The notes under the pieces are model-generated. The model was not told the DNA's origin. It ran no database searches and saw only the letters and a list, made by a program, of their open reading frames with translations. A DNA stretch of 59,431 bases from JBGUVL01 sp964370395 (GTDB lineage Bacteria; Bacillota_I; Bacilli_A; Erysipelotrichales; Erysipelotrichaceae), in the NCBI GenBank assembly GCA_964370395.1, contig CAYJIZ010000017.1, positions 1 to 59,431 of the forward strand, written 5' to 3'. The translations under genes and the position numbers were made by a program. Shown here piece by piece: positions 8,645-18,371 of the stretch (position 1 is the first letter of the stretch; each line of letters begins with the position of its first letter).

Positions 8645-9796
8645 TTATTTTACATTTTTTGAAGCGTATTTCGTATACACTAATGCGATCGAAATAAATG
8701 CAACTCCAAATAACACTAATACACCCATATTCATAATAACTGGCTGTAAGTTTTCCCAACTAAAGTTTTGCATTCCAAACAATATATCGTTGCTCTTTAC
8801 ATACCAATAATTCGGTGTGAATACCGCTACCTTCAACAAAGCGGAACTCATTAATTCTTGCGGTACGAAACTTCCCCCTAAGAAAGCCATTGCCAAACAA
8901 AATACATTCGCTATCCCATTTTGCACTTCTAAATTATGAATCACCGTTCCCATTAAGAACGCCATTCCCATACTCGGCACCAGATAAGCAAGCATATTCA
9001 ACAACATATACGGTGCAAATGCTGATTGCATTCCCGAAGGGAAGATGACAAATGCTAGAACTGTTGCGATTGCAAAGATAAACAAAGAGAACGCAACGTA
9101 TGCAGCTACCAATTGTAAATTCATCGAGAAATTAGTCAACGGTGAAACGACATTTCTACGCTTGATCACTCGGCGTGATAAATTAAACATAACAAATCCA
9201 ATCCCACCAATTAGACAACACATAAACGTATACCCAAAGAAGTTAAAGTACATCTGCACTTGCTCTTCTTGTACTGTGGTTGTTATTTTTACTTCTACTT
9301 CATTAGCAAAGTCTTTCTCTACTAATTGGTTAATTTTTTGAAAACTAGCATCTGGCATATATTTAATATATCCTTGTACTGCTCCTATGTACTCTTCAAT
9401 GTATTGGTTCACCAAGTAGGCTCCCGCTGTATTGTCTACAACCTTTTTATCCAAAATGACTTGTTCGCCATTTTCTAGTTGTGTCGCAAAATCTTCAGGA
9501 ATGTATAATGCATATACTACTTGACGATAAAACAGTGCGTCTTCTAACTTGTCTTCTTTTATATCCGCAACTTGCGTATACTTTTCTAAGTGTTTAATAA
9601 ACGCTTCACTTTGCTCACTCTTACTATTGTCATAAACGACGATTGCAGGTTTCACATCTTTTGCTGCGCTAGACAATTCTGACATTGCTCCAGTCTTTAC
9701 AAACAATATTGAAATCGCAACAGTAACCATAATGTAAGTAATAAGCGTTATTTTACTCGCTCTTACAATCTTAAAAAATAATTTAAATACTTGCAT
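8645..9796 (-). CDS. ABC-2 type transporter permease (LnrN-like)
   Basis: This 383-residue membrane protein has one N-terminal helix (about 15-33), a large extracytoplasmic domain (about 35-175), then five or six hydrophobic segments (about 180-375). This is the ABC-2 membrane topology of drug, lipid and antibiotic exporters. It overlaps the upstream permease gene by 14 bases and is the last gene of an exporter operon whose ATPase is encoded two genes upstream. With the divergent two-component system the set resembles LnrLMN/LnrJK of Bacillus (linearmycin resistance). The substrate here is unknown. Confidence 0.8.
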   Translation of the reverse strand: MQVFKLFFKIVRASKITLITYIMVTVAISILFVKTGAMSELSSAAKDVKPAIVVYDNSKSEQSEAFIKHLEKYTQVADIKEDKLEDALFYRQVVYALYIPEDFATQLENGEQVILDKKVVDNTAGAYLVNQYIEEYIGAVQGYIKYMPDASFQKINQLVEKDFANEVEVKITTTVQEEQVQMYFNFFGYTFMCCLIGGIGFVMFNLSRRVIKRRNVVSPLTNFSMNLQLVAAYVAFSLFIFAIATVLAFVIFPSGMQSAFAPYMLLNMLAYLVPSMGMAFLMGTVIHNLEVQNGIANVFCLAMAFLGGSFVPQELMSSALLKVAVFTPNYWYVKSNDILFGMQNFSWENLQPVIMNMGVLVLFGVAFISIALVYTKYASKNVK

Positions 9797-10913
9797 ATGA
9801 CACCCTCCTAACTCTTAGATAGGAAACAATTAAGAATACACTTCCCATCGCAAGCAAAATCATAATGTTGATATATACTGGGGTCATATCCGTATAATAA
9901 TACATCATTGAAAAGCTACGCACGATTAAATCCGCTGGATTAATATAGCGCACTATCGGTGCAAACGTATCAATCACATACGGCATTGTATTCGACATCA
10001 TACCTGCTAGGAAGTTTAAGAATACTGTCACTCCACTAATCAGACCAATCTTCGCTTCTAATGCAAGTTTGGATAACGTTCCAATTAAGATACCTAATGA
10101 CAAACTCATAAACGACGATGCCAAAACAATCATTGCCAATAATCCTAATTGATCTGAGAAATCAATACTCAAGAAAGTAATCATATACAATATCGACAAA
10201 GATGCTTCTACCACAATAAATACAAGTCCTATACAAAAATCAATACTCAACATTTTTAATTTTGGTAATGGTGAAACATTAACACGCGCAGCTTGTTTTG
10301 ATTGGGTTGCTTGTGAATCACTACAAATACGTACTCCCCACAACATTCCATACAAACAACACATCGCTACGGCATTATAGAAATACACCACGTTCATATT
10401 CTTTTGACTACCTTCACTTTGCATTTCTTTTATTTCCACATTGTTGTTATATAAATCTTCGATTGCCATCTTTTGAAACAACATCGGATCACTTTGTGCC
10501 AAATGTGACACTTGTGAATACACTCTTGTATAACTATTAATAATCGATTTTAAAATCGTTTGGTCATAGCCATAATTAATCGCTTCCATCCTAGGCGTTT
10601 CATCCAGATACAATACTGCCGATACCTTAGCATCATCCATTAATTGTTTTGCTTCTTTTTGGTCGACATAAATCACATCTAAAATGTAATTTTCACCATT
10701 GCCATCTGATAACTCTTCTACTAAGTTCATTAATGTTTCATTGCTTCCTTTTACAACTGCAACATCGATAATTTCTCTTTCTTCCAATACCTGAATATCT
10801 TTCAAAACAAAATTAAAGATAGTTGCTAATAAACACGGAAACAATAATGTCCAGAATAGTAAAATTCTATTCTTTAAGAAACATTTGATTCGATATTTAA
10901 TCAACGTTCCCAT
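9783..10913 (-). CDS. ABC-2 type transporter permease (LnrM-like)
   Basis: The 376-residue paralogue of the following permease has the same plan: an N-terminal helix (ILLFWTLLFPCLLATIF), an extracytoplasmic domain, and a C-terminal block of membrane helices including the repeated MSLSLGILIGTLSK region. It starts one base after the stop of the ATPase gene and overlaps the next permease, so the three are surely co-translated. The two permeases probably form a heterodimeric pore. Confidence 0.8.
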   Translation of the reverse strand: MGTLIKYRIKCFLKNRILLFWTLLFPCLLATIFNFVLKDIQVLEEREIIDVAVVKGSNETLMNLVEELSDGNGENYILDVIYVDQKEAKQLMDDAKVSAVLYLDETPRMEAINYGYDQTILKSIINSYTRVYSQVSHLAQSDPMLFQKMAIEDLYNNNVEIKEMQSEGSQKNMNVVYFYNAVAMCCLYGMLWGVRICSDSQATQSKQAARVNVSPLPKLKMLSIDFCIGLVFIVVEASLSILYMITFLSIDFSDQLGLLAMIVLASSFMSLSLGILIGTLSKLALEAKIGLISGVTVFLNFLAGMMSNTMPYVIDTFAPIVRYINPADLIVRSFSMMYYYTDMTPVYINIMILLAMGSVFLIVSYLRVRRVSYASI

Positions 10914-10914
10914 A

Positions 10915-11847
10915 TTAATCCCTCAAACTTTTTCCAGTAATCTCTAAGAATACATCATTTAATGTCGGTTTTTCACTATATAAATTTTTAAAGGTTACGC
11001 CATTTTCTTTGAAATAAGCCAACAAATCTAGTAAAGTATTGTCACTCTTATCCACATCTACTTCTAAAACGGGAGCATTGTATACTACCTTTAAAATAGA
11101 ATCTTTATTACGCAAATCTTGAATGATTGATTCTTCTAATTGTTCAATCTCAAAAGAAATCTTTTCTTTTGTCTGAATCATATTTTTTAAATCATCTTTG
11201 CTTCCCTCAGCAATCACTTCACCTTTATCAATAATCACGATACGATTACACAACTGTTCCACTTCTTCCATATAATGCGTTGTATAAACAATGGTTGCAC
11301 CTTGACGATTTAACTCCTTAATATTTTCTAAAATACGATTACGAGATTGTGGGTCAACCGCCACTGTTGGTTCATCTAAGAAAATCAGCTTTGGTTTATG
11401 TGCAATCCCACATGCAATGTTTAATCGACGTAACAATCCACCACTTAGTTTTTGTGGTCTCATCTTACGAAAATCTTCCAAACCTACAAGTGTTATCGCT
11501 TCTTCTACCATCGCTTTTCTTTCTTTTTTATCCTTCACATACAAACTACAAAAGTAATCAATGTTTTCGTATACGCTCAATTCATCAAACACTGCAACAT
11601 CTTGCATCACGACACCAATCTTTTGTTTTAAGTCATATGCATCAGGACGCATTGGTTTACCAAACAAAGAAATGGATCCTTTATCGTAAGTAAGCAAGGA
11701 TAACATGCAGTTAATACATGTACTCTTCCCACTTCCATTCGGTCCCAACAAACCTAAAATTTCACCTTCCTTAACATCTAAATTAAAGTGATTTAACGCT
11801 ACCAAATCCCCATAACGTTTCACTAAGTTTTCTACTTGAATAATCAT
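10915..11847 (-). CDS. ABC transporter ATP-binding protein (LnrL-like)
   Basis: This 310-residue nucleotide-binding protein has Walker A GPNGSGKST (about 35-43), the signature LSGGLLRRL, Walker B LIFLDEPTVAVDP and the H-loop TTHYM. A C-terminal extension of about 85 residues after the ATPase core is typical of DrrA/LnrL-type exporters. The signature LSGGL differs slightly from LSGGQ, as in many members of this group. The TATAAT at 11876-11871 lacks a good -35, so expression may depend on the divergent response regulator. Confidence 0.9.
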   Translation of the reverse strand: MIIQVENLVKRYGDLVALNHFNLDVKEGEILGLLGPNGSGKSTCINCMLSLLTYDKGSISLFGKPMRPDAYDLKQKIGVVMQDVAVFDELSVYENIDYFCSLYVKDKKERKAMVEEAITLVGLEDFRKMRPQKLSGGLLRRLNIACGIAHKPKLIFLDEPTVAVDPQSRNRILENIKELNRQGATIVYTTHYMEEVEQLCNRIVIIDKGEVIAEGSKDDLKNMIQTKEKISFEIEQLEESIIQDLRNKDSILKVVYNAPVLEVDVDKSDNTLLDLLAYFKENGVTFKNLYSEKPTLNDVFLEITGKSLRD

Positions 11848-11982
11848 AACGATCCTCCTAACATACTCTCATTATACGTGTGTCCACATAATTCACCAGT
11901 GCAATAAAGCACATTCAATTTGACATTTGTCATATAGCTAGTGCTGTTTTTATGCTATTATAATGACATAAGTGAGGTCTGT
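11848..11982. promoter_or_regulatory. Divergent control region between the exporter and its two-component system
   Basis: A minus-strand TATAAT (11876-11871) serves the exporter. For the plus-strand kinase, TTGTCA (11927-11932) and TATGCT (11951-11956) lie 18 bp apart. An inverted repeat TGACA-TT-TGTCA (11921-11932) overlaps that -35 and sits about 45 bp upstream of the exporter -10. It is a reasonable operator for the NarL-type regulator, but this is inference from position and symmetry. Confidence 0.5.
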
Positions 11983-13047
11983 ATGAATAAGATATTTGAT
12001 AAAAGCATCCTATTTACATTATGTATCATTATTTATTTATCAAACACAGTTGGTAGCCAAACAATTATTTTTATTTTGACTGCTTTAAGTATTGGAAATG
12101 CTTGCGGTTATTTTGAAAATAAATACGTTCGTATTGGCTTTCAACTACTTTATTTTCTAATCGCTTGTTTTTATTTTGATGCTTGCTTTTTTATCCCTTA
12201 TATTATTTACGATAGTTTCTTCCGTTGGGAAAAACACATCAGTTTTTTGTATCTCATTCCTTGTGTGATTCATAATTCACAATTACAACCTATTCACTTG
12301 TTAATGATTCTTACACTAAGTGTTTGCAGTTATTACTTACACTATCGCACGCATCAATACGAATCGCTTATTACATTAAACAAACGCATTAAAGATGACA
12401 GTGAAGAGTTAAAAATCTTACAGGAACAAAAGCATAAACAGTTGCTAGAAAAACAAGATTACGAAATCCAACTAGCAAAAGCAGAAGAAAGAAATCGTAT
12501 CGCTCGTGAAATTCACGATAGCGTTGGGCATAACTTATCTAGTTCCCTATTACAAATTGGTGCTATGATCGCCATTAATAAAGATGATGCATTAAAACAA
12601 CCATTACAAGATATGAAACATACGTTAAGTGAAGGAATGAACTCCATCCGTAACAGTGTCCACGATTTACACCAAGACAATTTGGTCTTAAAAGAAGAAA
12701 TGCAAAAGTTGATTGATCACTTCAACAAGTGCACAATCCAACTTCAATATAGCGGGTCAAACATCATTGATTTACGTTTGAAATATTGCTTTCTTAACAT
12801 TTTAAAAGAAGCACTTAATAATATCACAAAACATTCTAACTGCAGTAAAGTAGAAATCATCTTTATCGAAAACCCTAAGTTCTATCAATTCACGATTTAC
12901 GATAACGGAACAAACATTCAAGTAAAAGATGGATTAGGTTTAAAAAGCATGCATGAACGTGTGCATCAATTCAACGGTATTTGTAACATCACATACGAAA
13001 AAGGCTTTAGAATATTTATAAACATTCCAAAGGAGGAACACAAATGA
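11983..13047 (+). CDS. Sensor histidine kinase, NarL/DesK family (HisKA_3)
   Basis: This is a membrane sensor kinase of about 354 residues. I place the start at 11983 (MNKIFDKS) behind AGTGAGG; an upstream GTG in frame has no ribosome site. Four or five short membrane helices fill the first 125 residues, with almost no external domain, so it probably senses a signal in the membrane. A coiled coil follows, then the HisKA_3 box REIHDSVGHNLSSSL with the phospho-accepting His, and a HATPase_c domain (EALNNITKHS, DNG, GLGLKSM). It overlaps its response regulator gene by 4 bases and is divergent from an ABC-2 exporter. Confidence 0.9.
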   Translation: MNKIFDKSILFTLCIIIYLSNTVGSQTIIFILTALSIGNACGYFENKYVRIGFQLLYFLIACFYFDACFFIPYIIYDSFFRWEKHISFLYLIPCVIHNSQLQPIHLLMILTLSVCSYYLHYRTHQYESLITLNKRIKDDSEELKILQEQKHKQLLEKQDYEIQLAKAEERNRIAREIHDSVGHNLSSSLLQIGAMIAINKDDALKQPLQDMKHTLSEGMNSIRNSVHDLHQDNLVLKEEMQKLIDHFNKCTIQLQYSGSNIIDLRLKYCFLNILKEALNNITKHSNCSKVEIIFIENPKFYQFTIYDNGTNIQVKDGLGLKSMHERVHQFNGICNITYEKGFRIFINIPKEEHK

Positions 13048-13658
13048 GAATTGTAATTGTCGATGACGATAAATTAGTCGTATCTTCTTTAAAAACAATT
13101 GTAAGTGCAGACAGCGATATGAAAGTCATCGCTTGTGGTTATGATGGCTTAGATGCCATTCAACTATACGATCTACACCAACCAGATATATTGTTGATGG
13201 ACATTCGAATGCAAAAAATGAGCGGTTTGGATGCGGGAGAACAAATTTTAAAGAAATACAAAGATGCGAAAATCTTATATCTAACTACCTTTTTGGATGA
13301 CGAATATATTATTAAAGCCATTCGAATGGGAGCAAAAGGATATTTATTAAAACAAGACTTTGATAGCATCGTTCCTAGTTTAAAAGCAGTTGCTTCGAAT
13401 CAATCAATTTTCGGAAGTGAAATCGTATCGAAGATTCCTTCTTTGATACAAAGCGAAAGTGATTTTTCTTCATTCCTTTTAAATGATAAAGAAATAGAAT
13501 TGATGCGTTGTGTCGCCGAAGGATTAAACAACAAAGAAATCAGTGAAAAACTTTACTTGAGTGAAGGTACGATTCGTAACTACTTAAGTGATTTGTTGGA
13601 TAAATTATCACTTAGAGATCGAACCCAATTAGCGATTTTCTATTACAAACACAAATAA
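13044..13658 (+). CDS. Response regulator, NarL/LuxR family
   Basis: The 204-residue regulator has an N-terminal receiver domain (acidic pocket DDD at 7-9, phospho-acceptor Asp in LLMDIRM, Thr in YLTTF, Lys in GYLLK) and a C-terminal LuxR-type helix-turn-helix (EIELMRCVAEGLNNKEISEKL, about 150-170). It is the partner of the kinase it overlaps. The likely target is the divergent exporter operon. Confidence 0.92.
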   Translation: MRIVIVDDDKLVVSSLKTIVSADSDMKVIACGYDGLDAIQLYDLHQPDILLMDIRMQKMSGLDAGEQILKKYKDAKILYLTTFLDDEYIIKAIRMGAKGYLLKQDFDSIVPSLKAVASNQSIFGSEIVSKIPSLIQSESDFSSFLLNDKEIELMRCVAEGLNNKEISEKLYLSEGTIRNYLSDLLDKLSLRDRTQLAIFYYKHK

Positions 13659-13664
13659 CAAAAC

Positions 13665-13702
13665 AAAGCGTAGAAGTGAATCCTTCTACGCTTTCATTTT
13701 TT
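13665..13702. terminator. Bidirectional terminator between the response regulator and the diguanylate cyclase
   Basis: The perfect 12-bp arms AAAGCGTAGAAG (13665-13676) and CTTCTACGCTTT (13683-13694) are followed by a T-rich run on the plus strand, and by TTTGTTTTG on the minus strand. Confidence 0.85.
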
Positions 13703-13748
13703 TCTATTACACTTTCACAAAGATAGTTATTTCTTTATAATTAACTTC

Positions 13749-16415
13749 TTATTTTTTAAAGCGCGTAATATCATGGCATACAATTAATCTCGCATGTTTG
13801 CCTTTCCATTGAATGTACGATCCATACGCATCGGACCACACATTAAAATGTTGATTAAAAAATTCAATCGCACTACTTGCTTGTGTACGTGTCGCTAATT
13901 TAGCTGGGCAAATTTCACAAGGCGTATCACGGTTCACAAACAATTTATAACAACACTCATTCTCACAACTTGATTTTGATAAAGCTTCGGTTTTCTTATT
14001 TGCATACAATATTTTAAACGTCTCTTCTTCCACCACATAAATAAAGGAATCTTGGTTATCTAGCATTGAAAGAAGAGCTTTGTTTTCTTCTTCGTACATT
14101 TCCTCTTTACGACTCTTTAATAAGAAAATACTTAAAATCTCCGCAATCAATGATAACGAACGAATTTGTTCCTGTGTCCAGTAGCGTTGGTCATCGCATT
14201 CATCAAACCCTACAAAACCTCGAAACTTACCATTGTCACGTATTGCACATTGCAGCAAACTCTTAATTCCTTGCGGTTCCAGTACATTGTATTGGCTTTG
14301 GTTTAGCGTTGCGATATCAGCACAGTAGAAGATACCATTTTCATTGAAGTTATCCAAATAGTTATTTCCTAAATCAACTTCATATGATATTTCTTGCAAT
14401 ACATGTTTTTGTGGTACAACACCCTCGTTACACCATTCAAATGTATTTTGGCAATACTTATCATCCACTGAATTCTCAAATATATAAACCCGACTCACAT
14501 CGTATTTTTCACCGATGATATTCATAATGTCTTCGATTGCACGTTGCGTGTCATCTGACTCATACAAAATATTAAATACGTATTCTGCTAACTCACCACT
14601 AAATGTTTCTTCTATATTACTATCAATGTCTGCATTTACTAGTGAAGAGTAAGGTTGCATCTGACGTTTGATATAGTCCTGAATATTTTTCTCATCATAA
14701 ACAGAGAATCCATTTTTTCCTTGTGTTTTCGCTTGGTACAATGCGAAATCCGCGTACTTATATAAGGAATTAAAATCATCTCCATGATCTGGATACAAAC
14801 TAATTCCAATACTACAAGACACATGTTTAGGCAATCCTTGCAAAGACTTCATCGCATTAATATTATCAATGATTGTCTGTGCTTTTTCTTTGGCTATTTT
14901 TACTTGTTTGATGTCTTTTAAGAACACCATGAATTCATCGCCACCAATACGTCCTAATATATCGCTTGAACGACAAGAATCTTTAATTGTATTAGCAATA
15001 TCTTTTAATACCGCATCACCAAACAAATGCCCTCGTGTATCATTCACACATTTAAAGTCATCAATATCCACAATCAACAACGCACCTAATGAATTGTCTT
15101 GTTGTTTTAACTCTTCCACTATCAACTCACGAGTGGATGCCTTATTACTAATTCCCGTCAATGCATCTTGGCTCGCTTTTTTCTGTAACGATATCGAACG
15201 TCGTTTTTCTTCATCAATGTCGATTACCACTCCAATTGCCTTACTTGAATTTCCTTGGCTATCTTTTTGCACCGTCACACGAATCTTACACCAAATATAA
15301 ACTGCATCTTTGCGTAAAATACGCAATTCTAATTCGACATAGTCTTCCCCATTCACTACTTTTTGAATGGCTTCTTGCATGATTTCATAGTCTTCTTCAC
15401 AAAATGGAGAGGATTCTTTGTTCGCTAAAATTTCAATTAAGCTACTTCCTTCTGGCCATTTTTGTTTCCCGAAATTCTTTTCCCAATTGCTTGAAACAAA
15501 TAATTTATCCTTATGAATATCCCATTCAAAAATAACATCATTGGTTTGGTTAATAATGATTTGACTGCGCTTCAATGCCGCTTCGTATTGTTCGCGAATT
15601 TCCTTTTCCACGGTGATATCCACCGCAATACAGTGGAAGCAATCTTCACCCTTTTCATTTTTCACCAATGTACCTTTTTCCAGTACCCAAATAACATTTC
15701 CGTTTTTATGCAACAATCGATATTCCAAACGATTATTTAAACCATGTTTTAATTGTTCTCTTACTTCACCAAACACATGTTGGTAATCTTCTGGAACAAT
15801 CAATTCTTTTAAATTATTGTGAAATTTATTTTGTAACTCATCACGTGTGTACCCAATCATACGTAAGAATCCATCACTCACTTCAATTAGGCTAAGTTGA
15901 TCATTAAAAATACATTTGAATATTCCACATGGAACGCTATTCAACAAATCATCATTATTTTCAAATGCTACTTCTCTTTCCAACATAAAGTTTTTAAAGA
16001 TGTCACTTGATTTCATTACACTTTCTTCATTGACGACCGAAAAAATCACATGATCGATTTTAAAGCCATCACCACAATGAATCACATTGCATTTTGTCGC
16101 AAAACAAATCGCAATATCGCTTTGGTCAATATTACTGTTTACTTTAAATATACTTTCTACATTCCACTGCGCCACTTCAATTTCTTTTACATCCATTTCT
16201 AATTGGCTAACTTCACTATTTTCATCACTAGATTTTAAGACTACTTTCCACAAGTCAATCACGTGATCTTTTCCCTCAATTATCTCATTTACATAGATGC
16301 CACCTACAGAAATCGAATCTGTAAGCATCGTTTGTATCGCATCAAATTGTTTTTTAAAAAACAATTGATGGAACTGTTCAACGAATGCCTCAATTAATTG
16401 TTTATTAATTTCCAT
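13749..16415 (-). CDS. Multi-sensor diguanylate cyclase (SnoaL-PAS-PAS-GGDEF-GAF-PAS)
   Basis: The 888-residue cytoplasmic protein predicts cyclic-di-GMP synthesis. Order: a SnoaL/DUF4440-like fold (about 1-130), a PAS domain (about 160-275, FLRMIGYTRDEL), a second PAS (about 285-405), a GGDEF domain (about 410-565), a GAF-like domain (about 600-765) and a terminal PAS-like segment with four cysteines (CCYKLFVNRDTPCEICPA). The active site GGDEF is at 491-495. The inhibitory I-site RSSD sits at 482-485, five residues before it, so product feedback is expected. No membrane helix is seen. Having sensory domains after the cyclase is less usual. The gene is monocistronic. Confidence 0.88.
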   Translation of the reverse strand: MEINKQLIEAFVEQFHQLFFKKQFDAIQTMLTDSISVGGIYVNEIIEGKDHVIDLWKVVLKSSDENSEVSQLEMDVKEIEVAQWNVESIFKVNSNIDQSDIAICFATKCNVIHCGDGFKIDHVIFSVVNEESVMKSSDIFKNFMLEREVAFENNDDLLNSVPCGIFKCIFNDQLSLIEVSDGFLRMIGYTRDELQNKFHNNLKELIVPEDYQHVFGEVREQLKHGLNNRLEYRLLHKNGNVIWVLEKGTLVKNEKGEDCFHCIAVDITVEKEIREQYEAALKRSQIIINQTNDVIFEWDIHKDKLFVSSNWEKNFGKQKWPEGSSLIEILANKESSPFCEEDYEIMQEAIQKVVNGEDYVELELRILRKDAVYIWCKIRVTVQKDSQGNSSKAIGVVIDIDEEKRRSISLQKKASQDALTGISNKASTRELIVEELKQQDNSLGALLIVDIDDFKCVNDTRGHLFGDAVLKDIANTIKDSCRSSDILGRIGGDEFMVFLKDIKQVKIAKEKAQTIIDNINAMKSLQGLPKHVSCSIGISLYPDHGDDFNSLYKYADFALYQAKTQGKNGFSVYDEKNIQDYIKRQMQPYSSLVNADIDSNIEETFSGELAEYVFNILYESDDTQRAIEDIMNIIGEKYDVSRVYIFENSVDDKYCQNTFEWCNEGVVPQKHVLQEISYEVDLGNNYLDNFNENGIFYCADIATLNQSQYNVLEPQGIKSLLQCAIRDNGKFRGFVGFDECDDQRYWTQEQIRSLSLIAEILSIFLLKSRKEEMYEEENKALLSMLDNQDSFIYVVEEETFKILYANKKTEALSKSSCENECCYKLFVNRDTPCEICPAKLATRTQASSAIEFFNQHFNVWSDAYGSYIQWKGKHARLIVCHDITRFKK

Positions 16416-16510
16416 TATCGGCCTTCCTTTTCTATTATTTACAGATTTATTATACCTTATTGTGGAACAAGTTGGCTATAAAATAGTTAATTTTTACCTA
16501 TTTTTTTACA

Positions 16511-16538
16511 CACATAAAAAAAGAGCGAAATCGCTCTT
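16511..16538 (-). terminator. Terminator of the UPF0210 operon, overlapping its stop codon
   Basis: AAGAGCGA (16521-16528) and TCGCTCTT (16531-16538) form a perfect stem followed on the minus strand by T7. Two bases of the stop codon (16539-16537) lie inside the stem. Confidence 0.88.
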
Positions 16539-17895
16539 AATTTTTTAAACTTTGTAATGGTGCAGGAATTTTTCCTTTACGATGAATCATGATGTCATTT
16601 TTTGTTTGGTTAATTTTCATAACTGGCCCACTACCTAATAGACCTCCAAACTCTAACTCATCTCCTACCTTATAACCGATTGCTGGAATAGCTCTTACTG
16701 CTGTTGTTTTGCTGTTAACCATACCGATTGCAGCTTCATCCGCAATAATTCCAGAAATCACTTCTGGTGTTGTTTCACCTGGAATTACAACCATGTCTAA
16801 TCCTACGGAACAAACGGCTGTCATCGCTTCCAGTTTTTCTAAGCTCAATGTTTGGTTTCTTACTGCCGCAATCATCCCAGCATCTTCTGATACAGGAATA
16901 AATGCACCTGACAATCCACCTACACTGCTACTAGCCATAACTCCACCTTTTTTCACGGCGTCATTCAACATCGCCAAACAAGCTGTCGTTCCATATGCTC
17001 CACAGGATTCTAATCCCATTTCTTCTAAAATATAAGCAACCGAATCACCAATTGCTGGTGTTGGTGCTAAACTTAAGTCAACAATTCCAAATGGTACGTT
17101 CAAACGTTGTGATGCAATGCTACCCACCATTTGTCCCATACGCGTAATTTTAAATGCTGTTTTCTTAATTAAATCAGCAATTTCATCCATTGGTAAATCC
17201 TTTGGTGCTTTCGCTAATGCGGCACGCACTACCCCAGGACCACTTACTCCAACATGCAATACGACATCTGGTTCACCCAATCCATGAAACGCTCCAGCCA
17301 TAAATGGATTGTCTTCTGGTGCATTACAGAAAACAACTAATTTAGCAGGTCCAATACAGTTACGATCTGCAGTTAATTCTGCACTCTCTTTTACCATACG
17401 ACCCATTAATTCCACTGCTTCCATATTAATCCCTGCTTTTGTTGATCCAACATTTACAGAAGAACAAATATGATCTGTTTCATTCAATGCTCTTGGAATG
17501 GATTCAATTAATTCTCTATCTCCAGCACTAAATCCTTTGTGTACTAACGCACTGTATCCACCGATAAAGTTCACTCCTACACTTTGTGCTGCTTTTTCTA
17601 ATGTATGAGCATATTTCACTGGATCTCCTCCAGATACCCCAACTAAAATGGCAATTGGTGTAACAGAAATACGTTTGTTAATAATAGGAATACCATATTC
17701 CTTCTCAATTTGTTCGCCTACTTTGACTAAGTCTTTCGCTACCGTCGTAATTTTACGATATACTTTTTCACAGGACTTATCGATATCACTATCGCAACAA
17801 TCAACCAAAGAGATTCCCATTGTAATCGTTCTTACATCCAAATCCTCTTCGTCAATCATCGTAATCGTTTCTAATATGTTATCTGTATTTAACAT
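16537..17895 (-). CDS. UPF0210 (DUF711) family protein
   Basis: This 452-residue conserved cytoplasmic protein, full-length for the UPF0210/DUF711 family, is recognised by blocks such as NIGGYSALVHKGFSAGD-like (here FIGGYSALVHKGFSAGD), FCNAPEDNPFMAGAFHG and LHVGVSGPGVV. The biochemical function of the family is not established. It follows an ACT-domain gene by 15 bases. This two-gene pairing is conserved across many Firmicutes and Archaea, suggesting that the small protein regulates the large one. Confidence 0.9.
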   Translation of the reverse strand: MLNTDNILETITMIDEEDLDVRTITMGISLVDCCDSDIDKSCEKVYRKITTVAKDLVKVGEQIEKEYGIPIINKRISVTPIAILVGVSGGDPVKYAHTLEKAAQSVGVNFIGGYSALVHKGFSAGDRELIESIPRALNETDHICSSVNVGSTKAGINMEAVELMGRMVKESAELTADRNCIGPAKLVVFCNAPEDNPFMAGAFHGLGEPDVVLHVGVSGPGVVRAALAKAPKDLPMDEIADLIKKTAFKITRMGQMVGSIASQRLNVPFGIVDLSLAPTPAIGDSVAYILEEMGLESCGAYGTTACLAMLNDAVKKGGVMASSSVGGLSGAFIPVSEDAGMIAAVRNQTLSLEKLEAMTAVCSVGLDMVVIPGETTPEVISGIIADEAAIGMVNSKTTAVRAIPAIGYKVGDELEFGGLLGSGPVMKINQTKNDIMIHRKGKIPAPLQSLKN

Positions 17896-17910
17896 GAATG
17901 TCTCCTCCTA

Positions 17911-18180
17911 CTAAATCGTGTGCATTGATTTAAAAATGTCTTCGTGCATTACATGAATTTTTAAACCTAATGAATCTCCATAGCGACCCATTTCATCAAC
18001 AAACGTAGTGAATTCTTCATTCAACTTATCGATTTCAATCAACATAATCATACAAAACATATCTTGCATAATTGTTTGGTTCACATCAACCACATTTGCA
18101 TTCACTTCTTTACATTTATTACTTACGTTAGCTAAAATCCCAACTCCATCTTTTCCTATTACACTTAATACTGCTCTCAT
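17911..18180 (-). CDS. ACT domain protein (UPF0237)
   Basis: The 89-residue protein consists of a single ACT domain (MRAVLSVIGKDGVGILANVS at the start), as in the UPF0237 family. ACT domains bind amino acids or similar small ligands and usually dimerise. It is the first gene of the operon with the UPF0210 gene, has a good ribosome site (TAGGAGGA) and a clear promoter. Confidence 0.9.
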   Translation of the reverse strand: MRAVLSVIGKDGVGILANVSNKCKEVNANVVDVNQTIMQDMFCMIMLIEIDKLNEEFTTFVDEMGRYGDSLGLKIHVMHEDIFKSMHTI

Positions 18181-18212
18181 ACATGCGTCCTCCTAACAAA
18201 TATATTTTTTTA

Positions 18213-18241
18213 ATTATATAGTAAATATGCTAGAAACACAA
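18213..18241 (-). promoter_or_regulatory. Sigma-A type promoter of the ACT/UPF0210 operon
   Basis: TTGTGT (18241-18236), 17-bp spacer, TATAAT (18218-18213) on the minus strand, about 33 bases before the start codon. Confidence 0.75.
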
Positions 18242-18302
18242 TATAAATTGCGGTTTTAAGCCACTTTTTTAAGAATTGAAAAAGGTAGCATGAGCACTGT
18301 GC

Positions 18303-18330
18303 TTGCCAATTAAAATAGATGTGCTATACT
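18303..18330 (+). promoter_or_regulatory. Sigma-A type promoter of the thioredoxin gene
   Basis: TTGCCA (18303-18308), 16-bp spacer, TATACT (18325-18330), about 40 bases before the start. Confidence 0.7.
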
Positions 18331-18371
18331 GCAAGTAAGAAACAAGTAACACAAAAGAAAGGATGATAGTT

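Noticed and set aside
8544..8759. 71-codon minus-strand frame at the end of the ABC-2 operon
   Set aside because: Overlaps the end of the permease gene in another frame and runs through the probable terminator.
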